A stretch of DNA of 64,000 nucleotides from the NCBI GenBank assembly GCA_947034885.2, contig OX344750.2, positions 5,456,001 to 5,520,000 on the forward strand, in the 5' to 3' direction. Positions 36,020 through 47,364 of this stretch are shown here, in pieces. This DNA is from Thuidium tamariscinum (lineage: Eukaryota > Streptophyta > Bryopsida > Hypnales > Thuidiaceae). Under the pieces are notes generated by a model. That model had not been told where the DNA came from. It saw only the letters and a program-made list of their open reading frames with translations, and did no database searches. The position numbers were made by a program, and so were the translations under genes. Every line of letters starts with the position of its first letter. The stretch's first letter is position 1.

Positions 36020-36570
36020 TTGTATAGATAGTAATTTAAGAGGAATTTGAAAGTTACAAAAATCCAAATAAAGTGGTAAAATTAAACAAAGCTCTATATG
36101 GACTCAAACAAGACTTCAAAGTGTGATTCAAAATAATAGACAAATAGCTAATAGATCAAGGTCTTACAAGAGGCAAATTAGATTGAAAACAATGCTTCTT
36201 TATAGACAAAATGTCAAACTATACAATTACATTCCTCTATGTTGATGGGCATGGTCTTTTGATTACTAATAGCCATGGTTGAAGAGTTCAAAATGATTTT
36301 TTTGGAAAAGCCAAACAATATTTTAATACCATAACTTGAGAATGTGGATTCATCAACAAGCCCATATCAATTATTTATAAGACAAATTTGGAATTACAAA
36401 CTCCAAGAGCTTCCCTTTTTGTGTAGACACTAGCAATCAATTGGAAAAACATGTAGTACACCTTCAACATATACAATAAATCTACAAATTTATAGATCTT
36501 TGGTAAACAATTTGATTAACATTACTTATACAAAAGTAGACATATGTCATGCCATAAGCAACTTTTAGAA
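36020..36570 (+). pseudogene. Ty1/copia reverse transcriptase relic
   Basis: Translated fragments in shifting frames match copia RT in order: KVVKLNKALYGLKQ (about 36070-36111), FLYVDGHGLLITN (about 36230-36270), and YRSLVNNLINITYTKVDIC (about 36490-36550), which is the region leading to RNase H. Multiple stops and shifts (for example TGA after about 36120) show it is inactive. No LTRs were recognised. Confidence 0.75.
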
Positions 36571-36699
36571 AATTTATAGGTAATATATCCAAAGGAATCT
36601 TAAATGCAAGTGATCAAATAAATTCTCCACTATATGAAAAAGCCCTTCTAATTTCAAGTGCATTAACTATGAGAGAAAGGGGTATAGTCCTAGTAGTAT

Positions 36700-36860
36700 A
36701 GTCAAATAAATAATGATTGACTTGAAAGGAGTGTTTTAGTAATATTTTAGTAGAAATACATGTATTTTCAACAAAATTTTATTAAAAAATAACCCTTCTA
36801 GAACATTATTTATAAGACTACTACTTGGATTATTCTTAAAACACCTTTTTTCTTGTAGTG
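36700..36860. mobile_element. CACTA-like MITE, left-truncated
   Basis: The right end TTTTTTCTTGTAGTG and the internal GAAATACATGTATTTTCAAC match the element at 35256-35459. The left end is not found. Confidence 0.5.
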
Positions 36861-37029
36861 ATTTCTCTTCTCATAGAAACAAAATATTATAGTCATTCTA
36901 CTTAATCAAATTAGAATAGACACTTGTAAACTCATAGGTTAATTATTAGTAGGTTCAATACATGAATTCAAATAATCATAGATTAACTTCAATCAATAGT
37001 ATCCCTATCACTTGCAAAAGCAAAATATA

Positions 37030-38071
37030 CACTAGTAGAAAAATGTAACTATTGCAACCAACTAAGGTACAACTAAATATCCTATACAATTGTTTTACAG
37101 CAATAGCCCTCTCCATTAGTACCAAATCTTGTTTAATTATTTTTTTGTCATTGTTTTGTATCATTAATACATTATTTTAGTTGCAAAGCAATCATAGAAC
37201 AATCACAAAGCAATTGTAGAATGAAGTGTAGGATTGTAAGAGTTGTAAAAGAGTTCAAATTTGGAATAAATGTGAGCTATTCTTTATCCAATATTCATTA
37301 CAATTGTCAAGGTAAACAATTCTATACTTTGTGGAATCTATTGTATTAATTTGAAGTCACCAAAAACAACTTGGAAATGACTAAAATTGTAAAGTGATGA
37401 TAATCATTTCCTAGTGAATTTCTAGTTGTTTTCCAATTATCTTATATTAAATGTCCTATATCAATAGTCAAAAGTACCATTAATTTGAACATATAAGGCT
37501 CGTAAGTTGTTTTGCTCTTACATAATTAATTTTGTGAATGGGATTGTAAGATTTTTACATTTTGTAGATTTCTATAGTGTGTAGATTTCTACTATTTGTA
37601 GGTTTTTACAATCTATAGATTTTTGAAAATATTTAAATCCAAAAAACTTTAAATCTTATAAAGTTGTAAAGTTTCATAAACTTGGAATTTGGAATCCTAC
37701 AAATCATTGAGATCAGAACTTCAAAATCTATAAATCTACAATTCATAGACAAGTTGCAAATGAGTATCAAAAAGTCATAATAAAGGCACATATGAATTGC
37801 AATGAAGTCACAAATGAGTCACAAACAATTCATATTTTAATTGCAAACAAGTCACCAACAAATTACACATTAGTGAATTCTACATAAACAAATATATAAG
37901 AAGAGTTCTTTGATGAAGTTTCAACTAGGCTACTAGAGGAGAAACATCCTTGCACACCTTTGCAACTTTTCCATTGCAACTATGAATTTTAGATTGTCAT
38001 GAGTTACAAATGTCTGATGGAAATAGAAAAAAATTGTTTTTTGTAGTTGCAAAAACCCTCATTTTTATGTG
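37030..38071. mobile_element. CACTA-like element, ~1.04 kb, non-coding
   Basis: Starts CACTAGTAGAAAAATG and ends CATTTTTATGTG. The internal TTGCAAC and GTTGCAA pair near the ends. An ATA duplication flanks it (37027-37029, 38072-38074). The interior has many short GTAGATTT and AGTCACAAA repeats, like the subterminal repeats of CACTA elements. No transposase. Confidence 0.6.
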
Positions 38072-38073
38072 AT

Positions 38074-38639
38074 AGAACGTTAGCTATAGCATAAAAAGAT
38101 GTATATATATAGTATATTTTTTAAATCTACTTATAGAATATCAAATCATCAATTCAAATCCTACACCTTTTGTTAGTAACAATGAGTCTCAATTGTATTA
38201 AAATTGCATTCAATCCAATCTTCCACGCTTATAAAAAAACATACAAAATTCTAGTGCCACTTTATTAAAGAAGGGATCAAATTACAATATTCAAGAGAAA
38301 TCAATATTAACTATATACATACTTCTATTTAGTAAGTTGATTAATTTCCTAACCAAACAATTAACTTTGAAACTAGTATCACTTAATAAACAAGTGATAT
38401 GTGCTAAACTTCTACTTTTGTAGATTCCCTCTCTCATAATAGTATCCAAATAAATTTGCACTTCAAATTTACTCCTCTCTCTTGGTAGTGTATAGCACTA
38501 ACTAGTCTCTTTATTAAAAAAATCTAGTGCTCTTAGATTTTTCTTTAATCCGATCCTATTGAACATTCCACTAATTTATTAGTTTAGGAAAATAATTATT
38601 TGAAGAATTACATTTGATTCATCAATAGAATCTGAAGTA
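38074..38639. other. AT-rich spacer
   Basis: Nothing recognisable. Confidence 0.4.
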
Positions 38640-41372
38640 GTTATTGCCTCTTTTGAGCTCATTGTCATTGTGTCATTTTCATTGTGACAAACTATCACAA
38701 CGAGCTCAAAAAAAAATTTAATTTAAAAATTTAATTATTATCCCCCCCCCCCAATTTGACTTAAATATGAAAATTAAAATTTTTAAATTTTATTAAGTTT
38801 GAGTCATCCTCACCCCTATACCCTCTTATAATTTTGAGAGGGTGGATCTCCATACAATCAATATGGAATAAGAGAATGGCATTGGTAATTGCATTACCAT
38901 ATTTGTATTTATTTTTAGTATTTGTATCCATATTTGATTTTAGTATCCATATTCATACAATTGTACTCAATATCCGTGTCCAATATCCATATCCAGTATC
39001 CATATTTGTATTCAATATATGTATATGATGGCTGTTGATTTTTCTTAAAGGGAGGTGGGATTTTTTAAATATCAAATCCAACGGCTCCTAATTTTTGGAC
39101 GGGATAGGAAAATTGAAAACAGGTTGTATTGCCTCTTTTCATCACATTGCAAGGCTATTCTAGAACATCAACAACTCATTTGTACTCTTTGACATTAGCA
39201 TGAAAGTAGGCTTTAAAGAACTATGAAGCTATCATCCTGGATTCTTTTCTATATAATAATAAGAAATACTTTGAATTGTCCTATTACCTAGCAATGATAG
39301 CAATAAAAAGAATGTGAACTCAAGAACCTAGTCAAAGAATCAATACAAGAGAAGAACAAACAACGAAGTACCAAGACTAAAATTTCTAATTATATACATG
39401 TACTAGTTTATTCTATAATTTATTGTAGAAAACCTAAGTAAGCTCACTATCAAATGATTGTTGTACTCCAAATATACACCATCGAAATCCTATAGGAATA
39501 CTCTCATTACATCAACATTGTTTCTTTGTGGCAAAGTTGAAATTGGCCATAACATCCTTCTTCTTTAGATTTTAGAAGGGGTAGTCTAGTAGTAAACTAA
39601 AGGAGTGTTGTAATATAAGATACTCATTGTTACTACTAACTATGTACAATTGTCTATTTAGCCTTCATTCATTTGGTTTAATCTTAAATTATAGCACCAA
39701 CCTAGGAATCAATTGTTCAATCTAATGCCCACTCATCAATCTTTGAATTGTACTTATATATTTCATTCAAATTAAAGTAAACTACTCCATTAGAAGCAAA
39801 ATGACTAGTGCAATATAATACTATTATTTGGAGATGCGGGAATAAATTTCAATGGTAGACGAGTTATAAGAAGTAATGTTACGATCAAAGAAAAAATTTG
39901 GACTTCATCTAATTTTTAAGAAATCTATTGAAGGATCTTGCCTTGGCCTTTCTATATAAGCATGCAGATATGCCAATTAGAGTAAAAAAAATAGCTATTG
40001 TGGAGCTTTTATCAACTCGTGACCAACTTAACACATGCCTATCCAATCTAGGATAAATTCAATACCAATTGCATACTCCTATTGCTAAAATGAATTGATT
40101 TGCATTGATTTGAGGCCAACTTAGAGTAAATTGATGACAATGTGAAATTCACTATAAGAAATGGGGGGTATAAATGACTTGTCCACAATGACTGTACAAA
40201 CAACAATGACTGCAAAATGACTACAAAATGATTGTTTTGGAGTCATTGTTGTCAATGCAGTCATTATGGACAAGTCGTTTATACCCCCATTTCTTGTAGC
40301 AATTAAGGCATAGATCATGCACATCTGAGACACATATTATCCTCATTTCATATAATCTACTAAAAAGATGGCACCACCTCCTTGTTTGCCGTTAGTCCCC
40401 CCCCCCATCTCAAAATTCACAAGCCATTGATTTCTTAAAAATGCTTCCCCTTTAAAATGTTGTTCATTTTTCAAAAAATCATAAGCCATTGATCTTTGTG
40501 AGATAAAAATCTCAGCCGCCCAAATTCGAATTTTGAATATTGATATGGATATTATATGAATACAATATATGAGCATGGATATTGAATAATGAGTATATGT
40601 ACAAATATGGATATAGGGGTGGATATGGGATATGGGATATAGGATTTTGAATTGTCTCATATAGATTGTCAAGTTAACTATGTTTTCACAATTACAAGTA
40701 GGGGGGAGGGGAGAGAATTAATTTTAATTAATCATTTTTTTCAAACCCAAGTGGGTGGGTAGGTTGGGGGGAAGAATTTATTATTTTTCTTAAGAAAATA
40801 GTTTATCTTTTTGATAGATACATGTGTCTCACAATGTAACAACAATGTAATAAAAAGAGGCAACACAGCCTATTGGATTAATTTTCCTGACCCCCTCCCT
40901 CATTAGATAAAATCAATAGCTGTTGGATTTGAATTTTAAAAAATCCCACCCTCTTCCAAGAAAAATCAATAGCCTTTGGATACATATACGGATACGGATA
41001 CCAAATACCAATACTAATATTAGTACTAAATACATATATCCATACTAGATATTGATACAAATACGAACATTGATATTAAATATGGATACAATATATGGTT
41101 ATTATACCATTTATCCCATATCCATTGCATCCAAACCCACCCTGTGAGAATTATAAGATGGGGTTGGGGGAGGGGGGTCTCAGAAGTTAAATTTTTTTAA
41201 TATTTAAATAAAATTGGGAGGGGAGGAGGGTTTCAAAAGTTTCAAAATTTTAATATTTAAACAAGAGAAGGGATGAAGGCAAAATAATTAAATTTTTATA
41301 ATTTTTGAGCTCATTGTGACATAGTTTGTCACAATGACAATGACAATGAGCTCAAAAGAGGCCGTTATTGCC
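38640..41372. mobile_element. Large foldback element with ~500-bp arms
   Basis: The left terminus GCCTCTTTTGAGCTCATTG is mirrored at the right by CAATGAGCTCAAAAGAGGC. The arms (about 38640-39150 and 40830-41372) contain the same blocks in opposite order and orientation: a CACAATG/GAGCTC end, a C- or G-run, phased ATCCATAT-type repeats, and an inner GCCTCTTTT motif (39131, and its inverse near 40857). The 1.7-kb centre has no recognised gene and carries a CACTA-like MITE at 40150-40301. A further relative of an arm lies at about 40370-40690. The target duplication is uncertain. Confidence 0.62.
40150..40301. mobile_element. CACTA-like MITE, 152 bp, nested in foldback element
   Basis: CACTATAAGAAATGGGGGG plus TATAAATGACTTGTCCACA at the left is inverted at the right (GGACAAGTCGTTTATACCCC, then CATTTCTTGTAG). 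An ATT duplication flanks it (40147-40149, 40302-40304). A diverged relative is at 51644-51766. Confidence 0.75.
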
Positions 41373-41570
41373 TTAGTTACTATCCACCCAAAATACATAG
41401 TAATTAAGTTTACATCACTTAGCTCCCTAAACAAGTAGTTTTTTCCTTCATTTACATTTTCCATGTTCCAATGCAAACAACTTAGAATAAGACTTTTTAT
41501 AGATGGCTGGAATGAAAATTTAAAGTGGAATGGGGTGCTCTACCTTATTCAACTTCACTGTCACTTATTA

Positions 41571-42173
41571 AGGGAGGAGGCTCAGAAACCGCTCATCTAC
41601 AGGCTGGTCCGCCTTTTTCATATATCTCTTGAAATGAAAATATTTATAGTTTATTTTTTGGTCAAAGACAAATAGATGAGGAATCTAACACAAGTCGTTT
41701 CATATTTTTTGAAGCATTACTGAATTAGTTATGAATTTTAAAACACCATTTGGTGTAGGTCCCTATTTGTGATCATAGGCCCTTGGAAACCCATCCATGC
41801 ATATTTTGAAAAAAAAATCAGGGCTTGTTCAAAAACTAGCATTGCTACATGTGTAAAGTAATTGAAATGGTTTCTAAAAGTGTCCCTTCCGAAATCTGAA
41901 ATGAATGATTGATTTAATCATTATTTCAGATTTTTCAATATTTGTAAGAAGATAGTTGAACAACAAATTCTAATTTTGAATTAAATTATTCAACACCTAG
42001 CCACTTAGTTAGGAATGAACAAGCGTGGTTCTTAAACCATCCATTGAAGAAGGAAAAACAAATCTCATCAAGCTCCATTGTAATCTAGAGTTCATTTTTC
42101 CAAAATTCACATGTCCATTTCAGAGCCCCTACTGGATGGTTGCAAAGGCCTGCTTGGTTTTAGAACCCTCTCC
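41571..42173 (+). mobile_element. MITE, GGAGGCTC family, copy 1
   Basis: Begins AGGGAGGAGGCTCAGAAACC; its right end, inverted, is GGAGAGGGTTCTAAAACC. TA flanks both sides. It is collinear with 44575-45158 and probably, more diverged, with 63766-64000. Confidence 0.7.
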
Positions 42174-42175
42174 TA

Positions 42176-43319
42176 TATTGTCAAGAAAGAGCATACCGGT
42201 ATGGATGTGGACTTGTGGAGGGCCCAAATCCTAAGGGAATAGCATCACGTGAAATTGTGTACAATACAAGAAATGCTACTACCAAGGCTTTTTTTTTTCA
42301 TTTTTGGAAAATAGCCACAGTATCAACATAAAATGTTATAGGGATGCTCCAAATTGCAACATTCATTCATTTTTTGAATGTATAGTATGGTTTTCATCCA
42401 AAATTAGGGGAATTCATCTATTATTTTTCTCTATTTCAAAGTTATTTGGCAATTTCATCCAAATTTTCCAGCATTTTTTGAGGTGTTTTTTAGCCAGATT
42501 ATTTTTTCTGGTGCAAACTGGTGCCAGAAAGCCAAAAAAAAGCCCTGGCTGCTACTCATGTGGAGCAATTTTGGCTCTTGTGTTGAGTGAAGACGACGAC
42601 CCTCAGATCTCAAAGACTAACTAACAAACTTGTTGCAGGCCATTGTTGTGTTGTGAGCAACTCTGATGAATTGATATGAGGTAGGAGGTCCATAAAAGGC
42701 TCATTCAATTCAATTTGGGGAGGTTGGACTTCTTGAAATGTTTTTCATCAAAAAAATTTGAAAGATAAATGGAATTGGCATTGAACCCATGTGGTTTCAT
42801 ACTTCTTAGAGCTTTGTGGAATTAGTTATAAATTTTTGAAGTTGAGGCATAGTAGTCACCAAAAGCATCCACCTCTTGGGAGTGGTGTATGTTTGTCATT
42901 TTTAGATAGTTTACTTATGTAAATTACTTCAACTACTCCAACAACTCAATCAACCAAGGTAGAGGTACCTATTATACACAACCCCATGATCATGGCTTTA
43001 ATTATAAGTTGATCTACTGTGAACAAGATTTGGATGCACTATTCACTAAAAAAGGTTTTCTGTTTGTACCTTCTCTTCCACTCATCTCTTCCTTCCTTAT
43101 TTAGAGAGAAGTACCAAAGCTAACCATATTAGGTGAGTCTATAAAATTTAAATGAAAAATTTACATTTATATTGAATAAAATATCCATTCATGAGGAAAA
43201 AAATTATTTGTTTTGTATACTTCTTAATCCTTATATTTGCACATATTGAGCTCAATTTCATTATAAATTTCCAAAATCCTAAGAGCAAAATGCTTAAGTT
43301 ATCCATTATAGGTACCTCT
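42176..43319. other. Repeat-derived AT-rich spacer
   Basis: Part (about 42300-42545) resembles about 29840-30080. A fragment at about 42770-42850 resembles the GGAGGCTC MITE interior (GTTTCATACTTCTTAGAGC). No genes. Confidence 0.4.
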
Positions 43320-43556
43320 GGCTTACTTCCACTACTATGACTAGTACAACTACTACAACTACTACGACTACTATGACTACTACGACCAGTATGACTAATA
43401 CAACTACTATAACTACTACGACTAGTACGACTAATATGCCTTGTACAACTACTACTACAACTACTACAACTACTACTACCACTACTACTACTACCACTAA
43501 GACAACAACGACAACAACTACTACAACTACAACAAGTACTACTACCACATGAGGGC
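43320..43556 (+). repeat. Trinucleotide ACN microsatellite
   Basis: About 230 bp made almost entirely of ACT, ACA, ACG and related triplets. The open frames (poly-Thr on plus, poly-Val on minus) are by-products of the repeat. Confidence 0.92.
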
Positions 43557-44135
43557 TATCCAAACCATTTATTCATTTGACTACACTATTTCCAATCATG
43601 CATTTCTTTCTCTTACAATCATTTGGAGGAACTACCACTTTTCCACTTCTTCTTGCAAGTGATATTAGGCCAAAAAATACCTTTATTGGATATACAACCT
43701 TAGCCATTCCAAACATTTGTAGGTATAGATAAGACTAACATATAATTGAAACTGTCGTGAGTGTAGAAATGTCACTTGCCAATTATGATTCTAATTCCTT
43801 GAGCCCTAGTGGCCTAGGAAGACTCCACCTACTCTAGGACCGGACAATTGGAGCATTTATCTTGCTGACAAACGTTACTCACTCACTGGCTCACTCAGCT
43901 ATGGCATGGAGCTGAGCTGGTTTTCAGTTCCCATCGAGCAACTCGACTCCCAGATGATGTGGCAGTGGTTGCTCCACCTCAGCTCCAGCGACTTCCACGT
44001 CAGCTACTGTAGATACCCATGGATTATAACACTGACATTATTTTACTTGGTCCGTTTCATCAGTAAAAAACATAAAATGAAAAATGAAAAAAATGAAAAA
44101 AATGATCTTACATGGGCTTGGGAAACTTCTGCATG
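43557..44135. other. Spacer
   Basis: A GC-richer patch at about 43820-44020 has no recognisable coding motif. Confidence 0.4.
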
Positions 44136-44137
44136 TA

Positions 44138-44524
44138 CAGTGGAAACACCCAAAACCGTCCAAATAAGGAATTCAGCATGGTTGGAGGCATCTTCTTCTA
44201 AAACTGATATTTTTGTAGTATTAGCGAGAGAAAATAATGAATATTCAAAAAGAAAATTAAAATTTTCGGAATCGGTATGTAATTTCTACAAATTTTCAAA
44301 GAGTTGGCTCCCTAGACCACTGGAACCGTCCTATAGGTATACCCTAAACTGAACTCTGCTGAAATCAGTTGTCAGTGAATGAAAATTATACATGTGTCTT
44401 ACAACTGCATCAGCAAATTAGAGTTAAACATTTGTCACACACTTTAATGAACGCTTATGGACATATTTAGTGACACTCTATGGACCTGGAATAGGTACAG
44501 GGACGGAAATGGGTGTTTCTCCCT
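44138..44524 (+). mobile_element. Tc1/mariner-like MITE, copy b
   Basis: CAGTGGAAACACCC to GGGTGTTTCTCCCT with TA on each side (44136-44137, 44525-44526). It is closest to copy c at 57379. Confidence 0.8.
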
Positions 44525-44574
44525 TAACCGCTGAATCCTTGAGATCTCACTGACACTCATGGGAGCGTTCATTA

Positions 44575-45158
44575 AGGGAGGAGGCTCAAAAACCGCTCAT
44601 TTAAGAGCTGATATCCCTTTTTCATGTATTTCTTTTGATGCAAATATTTTGAATTTATTTTTTAGTCAAAGAAAAATATTTTAGGAATCTAACACAAGTT
44701 GTTTCATATTTCTTGAAGCATTACTAAATTAGTTTTGAATTTTCAAATACAATCAAGCATAGGGCCCTATTTGTGATTAGGAGGCCTTGGAAAGTCTTAT
44801 ATGTACAATTTGGAAATAAATCTGGCTTTGTTGAAGAACTAGCATTGCAACATGTAAAAAGTAATTGAGGTGGTTTCTAAATGTGTTCCTTCTTAAAGTT
44901 GAAGTGAATGGTTTCTTAATCATTATTTTCAGATTTTGTAACATTTGTAAGAAGGGAGTTCAACAACCAAGTCTTATTTTATTCGCTTAGTTAAAGAAAG
45001 AAGCCACTGTAGCTCTAAAACCATCCATTGAAGAAGGAAAAAACAAACTCTTATCATGCTCCAATGTAATTGGAAGTTCATTAACACACAATTAAGTTTA
45101 ATTTCATAGCCTCCTACTGGACAGTTGCAAAAGCCTAGGCAATTTTAGAACCCTCTCC
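44575..45158 (+). mobile_element. MITE, GGAGGCTC family, copy 2
   Basis: AGGGAGGAGGCTCAAAAACC to TTTTAGAACCCTCTCC, TA on both sides. Collinear with 41571-42173. Confidence 0.7.
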
Positions 45159-45537
45159 TATACAAACACTAGTGTGCCATGTGCCATTGTCACAGTCAAA
45201 TCTAATTTTTGAATTGGCATGTAAAAACTTTGAAATTCAATAACTTTCTCATCCTAAGCCGGAATGCCACGACATAAAGTCCATGCACCCTTCTTTGTTG
45301 AGGGCTTTTTCATGGTACCAAGATTGCAATCAAAGTAAAAATAGAAGTAATTTTTCTAAGTTTTTAGAACCCAAAATACTCAAAAATCCATAACTTTCAC
45401 ATTGTAGGTCAAAATGTCACAAAACCAAGCCCATGCACCCCTCCTAACCGAGAACTTTCCAATGGTACCAAGCACACAACTATCATACACAGAGTCCAAA
45501 AGATCTCAATGTGACAAAACAAAACAAACTACTTGTC
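45159..45537. other. Spacer with short internal repetition
   Basis: Two similar blocks (ATAACTTTC.CAT followed by CATGCACCC at about 45240-45290 and 45390-45440) suggest an old local duplication. No gene. Confidence 0.35.
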
Positions 45538-45541
45538 TTAA

Positions 45542-46471
45542 CCCCTAAACCCTTGAACAACGTTTTTTGAGATTATAATTTTTTTGGGCAGCTCACTACG
45601 GATGGCGTTTTTATTTTTTTCTTTGAAATTTTGATACAATGTGTGTCCAAGGAGTAGCTTTAAGGCCCAACAATTTTCATAACTTTTGACTTTGTGGATA
45701 AAAAGTTATAGCATGATATGTCACTTTATTTGCTCGGCGGGCAGCCTGGGCAGCTAAAAAAACTTTTTTTTGAAAAGTGAATTTTCAAATTGGTTCTTTA
45801 GGTTTATACAGACATGGGAAGCTTTGAATCAATCCATTCCAATCAATGAGTCAAAAGTTATGAAGATTTTGAGTTTGGGGTAGTTTGCGACCAATTACAG
45901 AATCTCTACTATACAAAAAAAGTTTGAAATTCTTCATTCAATTCAATTTTTCATATTTTTGGAAAAAAATATAAATAAAAGGTGTAGATTGTTTATTACA
46001 ACATTTTAACCGTTGGGATTGAAAATTTTCAATTCCATGAATAAAATGTTCACAATTTACTATTTTGGTTCATTTTTTACTTCTTTCTACTTACTTATTT
46101 TTTCCTATATGTTGTACAATTCCAAATGGTTTGAAATTTTTGAGAATGTAGCCAACTTGAATTGAAGTATGAATTCAAAGAGTAACCACCATTTTGAATT
46201 TTTTTCACACAAATGTGACCTTGTGAAGTGCAGCTGCTCAAATTTTCGCAGGGATAAAAAAACAGTTTTTGTCAATTCAAATGCTTATATCTTGCAATTT
46301 ACATGGTGGAAATTTCTGAAATTTTTTCCACATGTTTACAAACCACCTTACTACAAGATCCTACGGTTACATGAGTCAAAAATGTTTTCTTTTTTAAAAC
46401 TATGCTCTTGTATTAGAAATGGCAGTTTTGGAGCATTTTTTTGGTGAAAACGCTATTTGGGGGTTTAGGGG
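45542..46471. mobile_element. TTAA-flanked element Z (piggyBac-like)
   Basis: The left end CCCCTAAACCC after TTAA (45538-45541) and the right end GGGTTTAGGGG before TTAA (46472-46475) are perfectly inverted over 11 bp. 930 bp. The interior has no transposase; a 92-codon frame near the right end has no recognised domain. Confidence 0.6.
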
Positions 46472-46495
46472 TTAAGGTATAGATAACATTGTTAA

Positions 46496-47160
46496 CCTTT
46501 AAATGATGGACCTATAACTACTAGTTTCAAGCCTCATTGACCATTACTCAGTTTAATTCCTTTTTCAAACTAAATATGTATGGAAATTTTTATTTTTATT
46601 TTTCAAAGATGAAATTACATATCTTTTGTACTTAAGAAAATTAGATTTTTTTGAGGAAAAATGTTTCTTATGTGAATTTTTGAAGAAAAATGAAGAAAAA
46701 TCACATCAAATAGAAAATTATTTCAAAAAATATGAAAATTTCACCATGTGTGTATATTAAAATTACACTCACAAACATTATGGTGTAAATTCAATTTCCG
46801 GCGTGTCTCTCTATAAATAGAATACAATGGACATTGAAAATACAACCAAAGTTCAAACTACAATAAAATATTCAATATTACAAATTCTTCCAAAATTCCA
46901 ATTGGAGTGGAGCTAGAGTTGATGACCTTCATTTTGTTAGTGGGATCAAACTCAAAAAATGTCATTTTCAAGGAAAAATTGGAGATTTAGAGCAAGAAGA
47001 AAAATACACTAAAATAGCAAATTTTGCCATCCATTTTTGTTACTTACTTGTCATTGATGTGAAGACAAATACTAACAAGACTACAAACTCAATTAGGTAC
47101 TCTTCATAACCTTCCATGAAAGGTCAATAAGCAAAAAATAGATGAAAAAAATACTTTTAG
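46496..47160 (+). mobile_element. TTAA-start element W, relative of Y, right end lost
   Basis: After TTAA at 46492-46495 it follows element Y almost base by base (CCTTTAAATGATGG against CCCTGAAACGCCGG, then TTTTTATTTTTATTTTTCA, then AAAATTTCACCATGTG). No matching right terminus is seen. Confidence 0.6.
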
Positions 47161-47364
47161 TTTTTCTCTCCAAATCACTTTCTAGTCATTCAAACACCAC
47201 AAATTGTCGTTGGGTTCACTAGCTTGGTTCTTTCCCTTGTAGTGGACGTATAATGCGATTCTAAATTTCATGGAATGCATTAAGTTATGATATGAATTGA
47301 ATTGTTGGCTAGCTAGTTGGAATGTTTTGGTGAGGTGGTGTTTGTGGATTGGATTTGTATAAAG

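Noticed and set aside
43306-43563. Poly-Val and poly-Thr proteins
   Set aside because: Translation of a triplet microsatellite.
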